This document shows, one piece after another, positions 43,678 through 53,243 of a DNA stretch of 53,243 nt (position 1 is its first letter; each line of letters starts with the position of its first letter). Below the pieces are notes generated by a model, which was not told the origin of the DNA, did not search any database, and saw only the letters and a list, made by a program, of their open reading frames with translations. This stretch comes from Pseudomonas sp. MN1F (GTDB lineage: Bacteria > Pseudomonadota > Gammaproteobacteria > Pseudomonadales > Pseudomonadaceae), in NCBI RefSeq assembly GCF_009391885.1, contig NZ_VZII01000012.1:1-53243 (forward strand), read 5' to 3'. The position numbers were made by a program, and so were the translations under genes.

Positions 43678-46600
43678 GATCGTCTCCAGCCTGAGGCTGC
43701 ATTGAAAGAGGGGATGGCGCAGGGGTTATCCGCACTGGAGCCAGCAACGCTGTTACGTCGCGAGTGAACTGCACGCCGCCGGGCAAGGCGAAGTAACGTA
43801 CGTCGAGGACGATATCGCTAAGCCCTTCCAGCAACGCCTTTTGCGAGTCGGGAAGCGGGAACTGCAAGTGCCAGGACGAAACGGCGCCGGTGCCTTCGAA
43901 CGGCAGGTAGCGGTCATCTGCGTCGGCGGCGGTCACCAGCCCCAGGTCCTGGTTGCCAGTGGACAGACACACTTGCTGGTGCGAGCGCAGGCTGATCATC
44001 ACGTTGCGGCCATCACCGTCGCGTTGGGCCTGTGGCGTCAGGAAGTTCACCGCCGCGATGTCAGGCCTGATCATCAAGCTGCTTTGTGTCTGGGTCAGGG
44101 TGGCGCAGATATTCTGATAAGGCCCCAGCAGTGCAGGTAGCGTCACGGCCACACTGTGCAAACGACGCATGTAATGGCCGGGGTAATCTCGGTCGAACAG
44201 GGATTGCGAGAGGTTTAACGCCAGCCCGTCGTCAGAGCTCAACGCTTTGAGCACACCGGCCCAGTCCTTGATCGGGTCGCCATTTTTATCGAACAGCAGC
44301 TGCTCATCGCCCAGCAGCAACTGCTGCAAGGAGACCGTCTTGCGAATCTCAAGGTGCCGCTCGTTGCGCAGCAGTGCTTCAGCCTCCAGGCGTTGCAGGT
44401 CGAGGCGCAACTCTCCGCCCGCATTGAGGCCGCGGCGGTCGGCCTGCCACACTGTCGTGCGGATGATGCGCTTGTCGTATCTGCCGCTTTCAAACTGCCA
44501 GCAGGCTTCGGCGCTGTTGCAGAGGCTGACGGCCACATCGAACAACGTCGAAAGCCATGTGGTAGCCTGGGTTCGCAGCCATTTGTACAGGTCCCCGTTG
44601 GTCGATCGCTTGGTGTAGAACTCAACCATAGCCTTAGCCTGGTCCCGGGCTTTACAGCTGTGAACGTACCCATCGTGTGCCGCCTGGGTGGCGAGTGCCT
44701 GGGCTGCGAGCTGCTTGTCCAGCACCTGTAGCTCTTTTTCAGCCTGTTTGTACTGCAACTGCCAGTCTTGCCGACGGCGGCGGTACATCTCGGTGTCTTG
44801 CATGTTTTTCGCGGCGACCTCCACCGCACTTCCCGCCGCGTGGGTTAAGGTCCCTGCTGCGATCAGGGGATTGCCCAGCTGTTGCCCACCATTAGCTACG
44901 CCGAAGATATTCGGCGGGGTATTCATCAGATAGCCTTTCGCAATCATCACGCTGCCAGCGATGGTAACAGCCGAGCTCTCGCCAGCGACAATCCTTGCCG
45001 TGGTTTCCAGGACCGAGACATTTTCGTCATACAGCTTCTTGTAATGATCATGGCGTTCTCGCGCGCCAGCCTGCATCACCGTCAGCACGTCATGGTTCTT
45101 GCGCTGCTGCTCATACAGCTGTTGCTGCATGCTGATGGCATACTCGGCGATCTCCGCCGCATGGCTGAACTGCAGCTGCTCTTGATTGATGCGATCTTCC
45201 ATTTCCATGAAACCGCGCAGCAACTCAGCGAACTGGATCAGGCTGGCCACTGTTTCTTGTGCCTTGGCGAGCAGGGTGCGGAAGCGGTACGGCGGCACCA
45301 CGGTGCGGTAGCCCTGCAGGTGCGCCAGGCTGGCGTTGCCGCCCATGCGCGCGAGCAGGAGGTCGAAGGGGTTGGCTGGGGCCTCGTACAGCGGCAACTG
45401 CATCGGCTGGCCTTCGAGGGTGAGGAAATGCCGCAGGTTATGAAACCGCCGTGCCAGCACGCCCCAGGTGTCCAGCAATTGCTGGTTCGCCGGTGCGCGG
45501 AAGGCCGGGTGCGCCGCCGCGCCACACCAGACGAACGTCTCCAGCTGCTTGGGCAGATCGGCGGGCTGCAAGGCATGGGCATGCTCAAGCAGCCTCATCT
45601 GCCCGCCATCGAATGCTTCCAGCAACGCATCGACGGTCTTGGGCTGCCAGGTATCAATCGCCCTGGCGTTCGGCGCCTCCCCCATCAGGTCTGCCGCCAT
45701 GTTGTAGAGCAACCAGGCATTGGCCAGGCTGTCACGGGTCTGGCGCCGATAGAGCAGGTCGGCCTCACCGATCAGCAACTGCACCTGCTGCATGAACACC
45801 GCCTTGCGGTAGTGGGACGGTGCATGCAAGGCAATCGCGTGGGGGTCGGCCAGCTGGTGCTCAAGGCCGGGGGCCTGGGTGTCGTCTTCCAGTAGCCAAG
45901 CACAACTCCAGTAATCGACACCGGCCTGTTCGGTCGCCGCCTGCTTGCGTTGCGGGTCGAACACCAGCCCCAGCCAACGGCGCGCGTCCTCGAAGCGCTC
46001 CTCCTCCTGTAGCCGCGAGGCGATCAGGTGCGGTACATGGAAGTACAGTTCGCGAAGGTACAGGCCATTGGCGTCGAAATATTCCACCCTGGGATCATTG
46101 TCCGCGCGCTGCCATCCCTGATAAGTCACACTGTTCGTGCTGGCTTTGTAGGCGGGCTCTTGCAGCAGCTGGGCATCCCAGGCAAAAACGGCCTGGGGTG
46201 AGGCCTGCGCTCGGTTGATCAGATCGGTGACATGCTGGGAGTTCAAGCGCGAGATAACGTCTCGATATTTATCCTTCGCCTGATACAAGCGCACGACCAG
46301 AAAGTCCGTACCGCTCGCCTGCCGAGCGATGATCGGTGCCTTACCGACATCGATCAGGTTGCCCAGCTCGACCACAAACTCTGCGGATTCGCTGCCACTT
46401 GCAAATGTGATCGTGACCTCATCGGCTCCTTTTGTCAGCGGCTTACTTCTCCAGGCGCTGGTGGCGCTCCCGTTCAGCGTCAAGGTCTGCGCGCCAAATT
46501 TTTCTCCAGCAATGGTAAGCGTGAAGTCTCTGGTGGCCATTGTCTCGACCAGCCCAGTGATAAAGTTGTTGTGGCTCGCCAGTGGCCGTGCCGGGCTGCC

Positions 46601-48220
46601 ATCAACGCTGAAGGTGAAACCGGCGCCCTTGAGGATTTCGCTGGCTTTATAGCCGAGCAATTGAACATCAAAGTCTTCAAGTTCAACCTCCACCTCGTAC
46701 CAGCCATAACGGCGCATTTTGAATTTGTTACTCAATACCTGAGTGACGGGTTTTCCCTCGTGCTTCAACTCCACACTCTGGAACGCTGGTAAGAAAGGAG
46801 TGATGCAACGCAGCAACAACACGCCGGACGGGCCAGTGAACACCTCTGCGTTCACGCCACTCGTGATGACAAAATGAGCCCCAATGCTGCTGAGATAAAC
46901 CGACTTGGGGCGCAGAATGGGTTCAACCTTGGCACAGCGACCTCGTGCGCGAAGTGTGTAGGTTTCTGCTGGGTGTGCTTCAAGCGATACATCCACTTCA
47001 AGAAAGGTGTCACTTCCAGGCTTTCGCGTGACCGTCACCGGTTCCTGCTTCGCATGGGTGATTCGGCGCTGAAAAGCCAGGCCGCCCGCTGGATCGGCAA
47101 AGGTTGCGAGCAGCGCGTTACGGTCAGTTTCACTGAAGACTTTATCCTCAGGCGTATCGCGCTTAAGAACATCACGTTGCACGTGCCCGACCAGTGTTTG
47201 GTTTTCCACCCAGGCGACATACAACTGGTCGTCGCTACCCTGCGCCTTACCGACGGCCAAGGTCAGTAAACGATAATTGATGGGCTTTAGGGGATCTTTA
47301 TCCTTTACGGTTTCCTCATAGCTACTGAGCAACAGCTCCGGTGTCGACCACTGTTTATCCAAGCCCAGGTACATCAACTGCACGTTGAAGTCGTAGTGCT
47401 TCTTGGTACCCTCTTCGATTTCGCGCGGCGCTTCCTGTTGCAGCCACACCAGGTGCAAGCGCCCGCAGAACAGCACGAGTCGGGCCTCGAGTACCGTGGC
47501 GGCAGGCGGCATGCTGATGGCTTGCCACTCGCTCCAGGCATCGGGTTGCACATAGGTGGCGTCCTGGTCCAAGCGCACAGCGACTTTGCGCCAGTAATAC
47601 TTCGGCGGCGACGCGGTGTCGCAGCCCAGCAGGTAGTAATCCGAATTGGCCAAGGTATAACCGGGGAACTGGCCCTCGTCCCCCTGCGGGCCGGGATAAT
47701 CGATGTAGCCTGACTGCACGCGGATACTGTTCTGCAACTCATAGCCGCTCAGGTAGTTCAACAGCGCGTTCTGCACGGCCGCATCGGTGATCTTGCCCTG
47801 GGCCAGGTCGCTTTCCAGCGTCTGGAACAGCGCGGTCTTGTCGAAGCGCAGTTCCGGGCGGATGTAGTTCTCCGGGTAGTCTTCGAGCATCTGGTAGCCG
47901 GCCCAGATCGAATAGTTGGCCATGCCCTGCTGCCAGAACGTGCGCAAGTCCTGTGCAAACGCCTCGTCATAGCCTGGCTCGATATTGTTGAAAATGCCGT
48001 TGATGTAGGTTTGTACACAGGCCAGCGCTTCAGCCAGGTACGACGTGGTCACCGCCGACGTGACCTGGGTATCGAGCAAGACGTATTTGCTCAAGTGCTC
48101 GGGCGTCACCATGTTGAGCGCCGACGCCTGCAACACGTCGGGCAAAACATGGTGAATGCAGTAGTTCGACAAGGCGTCCCGCCATTGTTCGGCCAGCTGA
48201 TTGCTCAATGCAGTGTTCAT
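43652..48220 (-). CDS. Tc toxin A subunit, C-terminal part (A2; TcaB/YenA2-like)
   Basis: This is a 1,522-residue protein carrying the pore-forming half of TcA. The early region (YSIWAGYQMLEDYPENYIRP) is the conserved neuraminidase-like part. A long coiled-coil and channel region spans about 1020-1210 (YDENVSVLETTARIVAGESS), and the C-terminal TcB-binding domain begins near 1343 (FDRDYPGHYMRRLHSVAVT). Residues 440-643 look like inserted beta-rich domains. ATG 48220 has GAGG five bases upstream; a GTG at 48226 is less likely. Five copies with A1 should form the syringe-like pentamer. Confidence 0.9.
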   Translation of the reverse strand: MNTALSNQLAEQWRDALSNYCIHHVLPDVLQASALNMVTPEHLSKYVLLDTQVTSAVTTSYLAEALACVQTYINGIFNNIEPGYDEAFAQDLRTFWQQGMANYSIWAGYQMLEDYPENYIRPELRFDKTALFQTLESDLAQGKITDAAVQNALLNYLSGYELQNSIRVQSGYIDYPGPQGDEGQFPGYTLANSDYYLLGCDTASPPKYYWRKVAVRLDQDATYVQPDAWSEWQAISMPPAATVLEARLVLFCGRLHLVWLQQEAPREIEEGTKKHYDFNVQLMYLGLDKQWSTPELLLSSYEETVKDKDPLKPINYRLLTLAVGKAQGSDDQLYVAWVENQTLVGHVQRDVLKRDTPEDKVFSETDRNALLATFADPAGGLAFQRRITHAKQEPVTVTRKPGSDTFLEVDVSLEAHPAETYTLRARGRCAKVEPILRPKSVYLSSIGAHFVITSGVNAEVFTGPSGVLLLRCITPFLPAFQSVELKHEGKPVTQVLSNKFKMRRYGWYEVEVELEDFDVQLLGYKASEILKGAGFTFSVDGSPARPLASHNNFITGLVETMATRDFTLTIAGEKFGAQTLTLNGSATSAWRSKPLTKGADEVTITFASGSESAEFVVELGNLIDVGKAPIIARQASGTDFLVVRLYQAKDKYRDVISRLNSQHVTDLINRAQASPQAVFAWDAQLLQEPAYKASTNSVTYQGWQRADNDPRVEYFDANGLYLRELYFHVPHLIASRLQEEERFEDARRWLGLVFDPQRKQAATEQAGVDYWSCAWLLEDDTQAPGLEHQLADPHAIALHAPSHYRKAVFMQQVQLLIGEADLLYRRQTRDSLANAWLLYNMAADLMGEAPNARAIDTWQPKTVDALLEAFDGGQMRLLEHAHALQPADLPKQLETFVWCGAAAHPAFRAPANQQLLDTWGVLARRFHNLRHFLTLEGQPMQLPLYEAPANPFDLLLARMGGNASLAHLQGYRTVVPPYRFRTLLAKAQETVASLIQFAELLRGFMEMEDRINQEQLQFSHAAEIAEYAISMQQQLYEQQRKNHDVLTVMQAGARERHDHYKKLYDENVSVLETTARIVAGESSAVTIAGSVMIAKGYLMNTPPNIFGVANGGQQLGNPLIAAGTLTHAAGSAVEVAAKNMQDTEMYRRRRQDWQLQYKQAEKELQVLDKQLAAQALATQAAHDGYVHSCKARDQAKAMVEFYTKRSTNGDLYKWLRTQATTWLSTLFDVAVSLCNSAEACWQFESGRYDKRIIRTTVWQADRRGLNAGGELRLDLQRLEAEALLRNERHLEIRKTVSLQQLLLGDEQLLFDKNGDPIKDWAGVLKALSSDDGLALNLSQSLFDRDYPGHYMRRLHSVAVTLPALLGPYQNICATLTQTQSSLMIRPDIAAVNFLTPQAQRDGDGRNVMISLRSHQQVCLSTGNQDLGLVTAADADDRYLPFEGTGAVSSWHLQFPLPDSQKALLEGLSDIVLDVRYFALPGGVQFTRDVTALLAPVRITPAPSPLSMQPQAGDDHVQTSPSE

Positions 48221-48268
48221 GGTCACCTCGGTAGCCGCGATGAAAGACCGGGTCTTGGTAAAAGGGAT

Positions 48269-51200
48269 TCAGCGGGCTGGATGGACTTTGACCGGAACCA
48301 GCACGCCGTCAACGGCATGGTCGTACATCAGCCGGAACTCGCCTGCGCGGGCTTCAGGCAACGCCGTGTTTTCGCACACGAGGGTCCATTGCACCTTGCC
48401 ATCGACGAATTTTTGCTTCTCGCCAAGCCCAGGGTCGACGGAAAGCCCCAGCGAGTACGCCGAATGGCGGCCGAAATAGCGCAAGTTCACTTCCATGCCG
48501 AGCAATGGATGGTCTTTCAGGTGGAAGCTCAGAACGTGCGTGCTTTGCCCTGACAATGGCTGCGTGATCTCGACACCCTGTGGTGCGGGCTCACCGTCCA
48601 GTTCGACGTCAATCTCCAGCGCCGGCAGGAATTCGATGGGGTCGAATTCGCGTTCCTCTCCAGCCCAGCTGGCAACGACCTGGGAGGTTTTCGGTTCATC
48701 GCTCTTAAGCAAGAAGCGGCTGATACCTTCTGCCCCGGTCAACTGCACCGTGGACAGGGCATCGTCTTCCAGCACCTTCCAGGTCACCGGATAACGCGCC
48801 ACCGGCTCGCCTTTGGAACTGCAGATCTTCACGGCGAATTCAGCCGCCGAGATACCGTCCGCCATTGGCCAGTCCCAAGGCTGGATGAGCTCATGCTCAT
48901 CGGCATCGAGCAGTACCTCGAACGCCAGGTCTTTACTGACGTAGTCCAGGCCATCAGTGGTCAAAAACACCGTGACCCGCATGGGACCGGCGACGGCATT
49001 CTTGAAGGTGGCGCTGGCCATGCCGTCCTTGTCGCTCTGCGCGTCAGCCATATCCAGTTCAGCCCCTTCGCATTCCCAGCGCAGCGGCTGATTGCCCACC
49101 GGGTTGCCATCCAGGCCGTTGATCAAGGCTCGGATGACGATCGGCTCGCCGGCCACAGCCGCCGAGACAAGGGTCAGGGTGCTGATGAACGGTTGATTGG
49201 CGAAGCCGATTTCGCGCTGCAACGGGGCCAAATCGCCGAACCAGGCCATGACAATGCCGGTGCCCGCCGCCATGCTCTGCACGCGCATGGTGCTGTAGCC
49301 TTCATGATCGGTCGCGGTGGTACCATCGCTGTCGACCAGACGGCCGATGCTGGTCGACCAGTGCACAGGGCGATCCCCCCCCACGTTGTCGAGTTGATCC
49401 ACAAGTTGGAAACGCAGGGTGTACGTGCCTTGGTTGCCCGCAGGGAGCCAAGGCTCCTGGGGCCGGTCACTGGCGGCCCACATCCTCAAGGTCGCGTCAT
49501 CGCAATCAATGACGACGGGTGGCGCGAACGCCTCGCTGTCGAGCAGATAACGGGCTTTGACGTTCGCAACCCCCTGCGTGTTACCCGCCTGCAGGGTCAC
49601 CTCAGCACGCCCTTGCTCATCCGTGTAACTGAAATGGTCGAGCAATACCCCCTGGTCGGTGGACCAATTCACCCGAATGTCCGATACCGGGCTGTTGTTC
49701 ATGTCCAGCAAGGTCAACGTCAACGTCGTGCGTTTTTCATGTTCCTCGTACTGCTGTTCAAGCTTGTGACCCACCACGTTGGCCACCAGTCGCAGGGAGG
49801 TCGCGGTACAGCGCGTGGACAGGCTCTGGCGCAGTTCCTCGTCATCCGTCGGTGCACCGGCCGAATGCAGCAGGCTGCTGAGCATTTCTTCAGCTGCGGC
49901 ACGGAAGGCTGCAATATCGCTGCCGGGGCCAAGCTGGCTGAGCTTCATCAACGAGGCAGCGCTCAAGCCGGTTCGCCGGCACAATTCGCGGGTATCGAGC
50001 AGTGCACACAATTGGCCGAGGTTGCGGATGATGCCATCTGCCGAGATCAGGCTGGCCACGTCCAGCACCTCACGAATACCGCAGCCCAGCCAGTTGGCAA
50101 TCTTCTCGGCGGCGGCATCCTTGACCAGGCGGCGTTCGTTGTCGGTCATGTCGCCCAGGGCCTCGACCAACGCGAAGTAGCCCAACAGTTGCGCTTCCGA
50201 CTGCTTGGCCATGCGCAGCAAACGGGTGTAGCGCTCAAGGTAGTAGAGCGTCGCAAAGGTCAGGTCGAGTGACGGAATACTCAAGCGCTGGCGGTGCACA
50301 CGGACCAGCAAGCTGGAGAACAAGGCCGGGCTCAAGGTAAAGCGCCTGGCCACTTCGGCGCGGGTCTGCATGCGCCGCTCCAGCGGCAGGATGATCTCCA
50401 GCTCGCGCGAGTCCAGCTGACCCGGGTCGAACGCGACCGCGCTGGCCATCCACTGATGCACGTTGGACTCGGCCCAGTAAATCACCGGGACGATCATGTT
50501 GGACTCAAGGCCGAACAACTGCGCCAACTGTTCCTGCACCACGCCCCATTGCTGCAAGCGCACGCGCAGTACCACCCCAAGAATCAGGCTGGTCAGGTGC
50601 TCGGCTTCATCCTCCATCAACTCCGGCAATTCGGCGTCCTCGGCCGAGCGCCCTGGGTCATCCTCCGGTGGCTGCAATCGCTTGATCACGGCCTGGATTT
50701 CCCGCTTGGCGAAGTCTTCATACTTCACCGGGTCGAAGTCCTCTTCCGGGCTGCCGCTGTCGCTGATCAAGCCCTCACCATCCACGATCTGCACCAGGTA
50801 GCTTTGCCAATTGCCTTTGTTCAGCGGCATCACCCCTGCGTCCTTGAGCAGGCTGTTGAAGTCACGGAAGGGTTGCAGCTTGCTGGCCAGCTCGGTCAGC
50901 GTGACCCTGACCTCCATGGACGCCACATCCGAACGCTCGAGGGGCAGCAATTGGCGCACCAGCCAGGCAATCGGAATATCCTGCTCCTGGCACCAGAGCA
51001 CGCACGTGGCGAGGGCATGGACAACGTTGACCACATCGGTCTGGCTCGTGTCGTTGCGGTACATCGAGACCTGGGGTTTGCCCGCCAGTTGCAGCGCGTA
51101 CAGCCCCTCCGGGTTGAGCACTTCCAGCAAAGACAGCAGTTCGACCGGGGTGATCGACAACAGGCGGGCCAGCCATACCACCCGGTAGAACGCCGAAACC

Positions 51201-52972
51201 ACCGCCAACGAACGGGTCAGGCCTGCCCCGCCCTGGGCCTGCATGATCGCCCGCGACAGTGGCCGGAAGGTCTCCATGTTGATGCCCAAGCCGCTGCACA
51301 ACTGGTCGACGGTGCGTTTGCTGGCGCTGTCGTCAGCCGCCAGGCTGAACGGTTGGTCATCCAGCACCAGGGCGTTCGGGCCGTCGCCATTGAACACCTG
51401 ATCGAACAGGCTGGACGCCATGCTGGTACCGTAGATGGACATGCCGGACAGCAAGGCCGAGAACCCCTCGGTGAAGCGGGCGAGGCTCTCCGGCGTGTCG
51501 GCCATGGCAAACCGTTCGCGCAGGAACTGGAACAGGCCCAGGCTGCGTAGCGTGTTGGGCGTGATCACCATCGGCCCGTCGACGTTGGTCAGGCGCCCGC
51601 GGCTGCGCTCGATCACGCTGCGCGTTTCGCCATCGATGGCAGCACAGAGCAGCTGGTCGGCTTGCGCGTACGCCAGGCCAAGGGCGCTGGCCACGCGCAC
51701 CAGGCGGTTCAGCCGGTCGCACCGGGCGGCCGTGAGAAAGTGGAATTCGTGCTGTGTTTCATCACCGTCCTTGCTGCCGACCCCGACCGGCTCGCCGCCG
51801 CCGCTGTTGATGAAACGCGCGCCTGCCTGGCTGGCGCTTGCCCATTTGCCGGTGGCTGCGACGGGCACGTTGGGCGAGCGCAGCGGGGTGTGGTCGGCCA
51901 AGGCGAAGAGCTGCTCCATGCCCGGCTGATCGATCTGCAGCGCCTGGTAGAAATTGACCACGTTCTGCAGGTTGTGGAACCCTTGAACACCAAAATTGTG
52001 CTTGAAGAACGTCTCTTGGGGAGACGGCTTTTCGTCGTCGTCACCGGCGCGGCTGCCCTTGTGCATCGCATGCAGTTGTGCCGCCCGTGGGCTCAGCTGA
52101 ACCCCGGTGCCTTCTTCGAAATAGGGCACCTCAAGGAGCATCTGGCGCAGCAGCGGCCCCATTGAAGTGTCCTGCAGCAAGGCATCGTCAGAGTGTGCTG
52201 AGTGGGCGCCTGGGCGGATGAAATATGGCGCCTGGGTGTCACTCAGGCGGGAGACTTCGCTCAGGTGGACCTTGCTGTGGCCCAGGACTGTGCGGATCTG
52301 CGCCCAGTAGGCTTCGTAGGGAAACAACCGCGGCGGGTAGCGAACCGCCAGCAGCTTGTCCTCGATCTGCGTCAAGTCATTCGCCGCTTGCTGCCTCTTG
52401 ATCAGTTTCTGCAGCACATGGATGACGAGTTCGACCTGGGTCACCTGCTGGTTCATGGTTTGCGCGTCAACCATCAGCTCGAACAAATCGGGCCGGCGCG
52501 CTCGCAGGGACAGCGCACGGTCTTCATCGGCCGTGCTTTCCAGGCATAACTGGACGAACAGGAGCAAATCGATCAAGTAGGCAGCAGGCGAGATGGTCGC
52601 ATCCACCGCCTGAGGATCAGCGCTATTGCCCCAGCTTGGGCGAAACTGGTTTTCGAAAGTGGGCCCGGTCGACTGCGCGAGAGGGCCTTTGAGTTCGTCC
52701 GCCGAGCGCCTGCGGCCATCGCTCAAACGCTTTTCCCGGAAGGCCCGCATCATGGCCGCGCGGCTGACATCCAGGCGTGCCTTGAGCCGCTTCGCTTGCG
52801 CGTGGGTCAGGGTCGGGAACTGTGCCATCAACGCTGTCGGGCGCAGGTGCTGCAGGCCGACCAGTAAATTGTCGGCCAGCGGGGTGGACTTGAGCTTGAC
52901 CTTGATGCCTGGCTCGGTATCGAGCAGCTTTTCGAACAGCGATGCGGCCTTGCCGGCCTTTGGTTTTGCCAT
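48269..52972 (-). CDS. Tc toxin A subunit, N-terminal part (A1; VRP1/TcaA-like) with Ig-like tail
   Basis: This is a 1,567-residue protein. The first 1,080 residues follow the helical VRP1/SpvA-type half of TcA (AVDATISPAAYLIDLLLFVQ, then SLRARRPDLFELMVD). The last 490 residues are about five Ig-like beta domains, seen as repeating strands such as VNWSTDQGVLL, VHWSTSIGRLVD and LRWECEGAELD, in the style of invasin-type Big_1 repeats. TcaA and YenA1 are about 1,100-1,160 residues, so the tail is extra. ATG 52972 has GGGAG six bases upstream and is preferred over 52978, which abuts that site. It is the first gene of the toxin operon; A2 follows after 48 bases. Confidence 0.88.
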   Translation of the reverse strand: MAKPKAGKAASLFEKLLDTEPGIKVKLKSTPLADNLLVGLQHLRPTALMAQFPTLTHAQAKRLKARLDVSRAAMMRAFREKRLSDGRRRSADELKGPLAQSTGPTFENQFRPSWGNSADPQAVDATISPAAYLIDLLLFVQLCLESTADEDRALSLRARRPDLFELMVDAQTMNQQVTQVELVIHVLQKLIKRQQAANDLTQIEDKLLAVRYPPRLFPYEAYWAQIRTVLGHSKVHLSEVSRLSDTQAPYFIRPGAHSAHSDDALLQDTSMGPLLRQMLLEVPYFEEGTGVQLSPRAAQLHAMHKGSRAGDDDEKPSPQETFFKHNFGVQGFHNLQNVVNFYQALQIDQPGMEQLFALADHTPLRSPNVPVAATGKWASASQAGARFINSGGGEPVGVGSKDGDETQHEFHFLTAARCDRLNRLVRVASALGLAYAQADQLLCAAIDGETRSVIERSRGRLTNVDGPMVITPNTLRSLGLFQFLRERFAMADTPESLARFTEGFSALLSGMSIYGTSMASSLFDQVFNGDGPNALVLDDQPFSLAADDSASKRTVDQLCSGLGINMETFRPLSRAIMQAQGGAGLTRSLAVVSAFYRVVWLARLLSITPVELLSLLEVLNPEGLYALQLAGKPQVSMYRNDTSQTDVVNVVHALATCVLWCQEQDIPIAWLVRQLLPLERSDVASMEVRVTLTELASKLQPFRDFNSLLKDAGVMPLNKGNWQSYLVQIVDGEGLISDSGSPEEDFDPVKYEDFAKREIQAVIKRLQPPEDDPGRSAEDAELPELMEDEAEHLTSLILGVVLRVRLQQWGVVQEQLAQLFGLESNMIVPVIYWAESNVHQWMASAVAFDPGQLDSRELEIILPLERRMQTRAEVARRFTLSPALFSSLLVRVHRQRLSIPSLDLTFATLYYLERYTRLLRMAKQSEAQLLGYFALVEALGDMTDNERRLVKDAAAEKIANWLGCGIREVLDVASLISADGIIRNLGQLCALLDTRELCRRTGLSAASLMKLSQLGPGSDIAAFRAAAEEMLSSLLHSAGAPTDDEELRQSLSTRCTATSLRLVANVVGHKLEQQYEEHEKRTTLTLTLLDMNNSPVSDIRVNWSTDQGVLLDHFSYTDEQGRAEVTLQAGNTQGVANVKARYLLDSEAFAPPVVIDCDDATLRMWAASDRPQEPWLPAGNQGTYTLRFQLVDQLDNVGGDRPVHWSTSIGRLVDSDGTTATDHEGYSTMRVQSMAAGTGIVMAWFGDLAPLQREIGFANQPFISTLTLVSAAVAGEPIVIRALINGLDGNPVGNQPLRWECEGAELDMADAQSDKDGMASATFKNAVAGPMRVTVFLTTDGLDYVSKDLAFEVLLDADEHELIQPWDWPMADGISAAEFAVKICSSKGEPVARYPVTWKVLEDDALSTVQLTGAEGISRFLLKSDEPKTSQVVASWAGEEREFDPIEFLPALEIDVELDGEPAPQGVEITQPLSGQSTHVLSFHLKDHPLLGMEVNLRYFGRHSAYSLGLSVDPGLGEKQKFVDGKVQWTLVCENTALPEARAGEFRLMYDHAVDGVLVPVKVHPAR

Positions 52973-53140
52973 TGCCATCTCCCGAATACGCGTGTTGCTG
53001 TGAACAGCCGTACAACGTTGGGGGAAGGCTAATGGGGGGAATGCAAATCCGAAACTGGTAAAAATGTCAGGTGTGGGCGGCCGGCGGGCGTGCGAAACTC
53101 GGGTTGAGCTGTGCCGGGGAGTCAACCTCTTGGAGGGATT

Positions 53141-53163
53141 GCGCCTGTGAGATCGAGCGCCGC
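53141..53163. repeat. Single arm of the 11842-11891 palindrome
   Basis: The 23 bases are identical to the left arm of the palindrome at 11842. The matching second arm is missing: the sequence changes abruptly to GGGACTGTCAG at 53164. Confidence 0.8.
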
Positions 53164-53243
53164 GGGACTGTCAGATTTTTTGTGTGCGGGCCGGTAACGG
53201 CCTGCCGTTAGGCAGGCCCTGATTTTCACCAGGTCGGCCTGAT
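53164..53243. mobile_element. Possible end of an insertion sequence
   Basis: GGGACTGTCAGATTTTTTGT has the look of a terminal inverted repeat of IS256/mutator-type elements. A GGCCTGCC/GGCAGGCC hairpin follows at 53199-53218. The start coincides with the exact point at which the palindrome arm breaks off, as expected for insertion into it. The element would continue past the window, so no transposase is visible. Confidence 0.4.

Overview
The window looks like a chromosomal segment of a fluorescent or putida-group Pseudomonas. The evidence is high G+C, typical Pseudomonas gene families (EmrAB/MarR, an sfnECR sulfur cluster, a FliA-driven chemoreceptor, an insecticidal Tc toxin locus) and intergenic palindromes of the REP type. 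I see no rRNA, tRNA, CRISPR array or complete insertion sequence. Species assignment is inference from gene content only.

Layout. 1-169: a palindrome and eight copies of a GAGCAA hexamer. 170-3446 (minus): a marR-emrA-emrB-like drug efflux operon with a perfect 14-base palindrome upstream of marR. 3487-5560 (minus): a cytoplasmic PAS histidine kinase and a FixJ/NarL-type response regulator. 5755-9165 (plus, divergent): an acyl-CoA synthetase and an acyl-CoA dehydrogenase, probably the target of that two-component system. 9327-11658: a FecR-like regulator with no sigma factor beside it, convergent with a YuiF-type Na+/H+ antiporter. 11778-14107: a FliA (sigma-28) promoter, a long palindrome in the leader and a methyl-accepting chemotaxis protein. 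14162-16090 (minus): a subtilisin-family peptidase with a large unrecognised N-terminal region. 16248-18109: a betaine-type ABC binding protein and permease without an ATPase.

18147-21255 (plus): sfnE-sfnC-sfnR for organosulfur scavenging, preceded by a near-consensus sigma-54 promoter. 24140-31982 (minus): a second sulfur-type operon (lipoprotein binding protein, two permeases, double ATPase, SfnB/DszC-like flavin monooxygenase, MFS carrier). It carries its own candidate sigma-54 promoter, so SfnR, a sigma-54 activator, is the natural candidate regulator of both.

21283-24051 and 32109-52972 (minus): a Tc insecticidal toxin locus. In transcription order it encodes a split A subunit (A1, A2), a 1,200-residue protein X made largely of about 110-residue beta-type repeats, the B subunit and a first TccC. 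After the intervening sulfur operon comes a second TccC with a different C-terminal effector. A1 also ends in about five Ig-like repeats. In the Yersinia entomophaga Yen-Tc locus a chitinase gene occupies the place held here by X. The best candidate for an undescribed system is therefore a Tc holotoxin whose A-side decoration is Ig-like rather than enzymatic.

The right edge (53141-53243) holds one arm of the same palindrome found at 11842-11891, abutting what looks like an insertion-sequence end.
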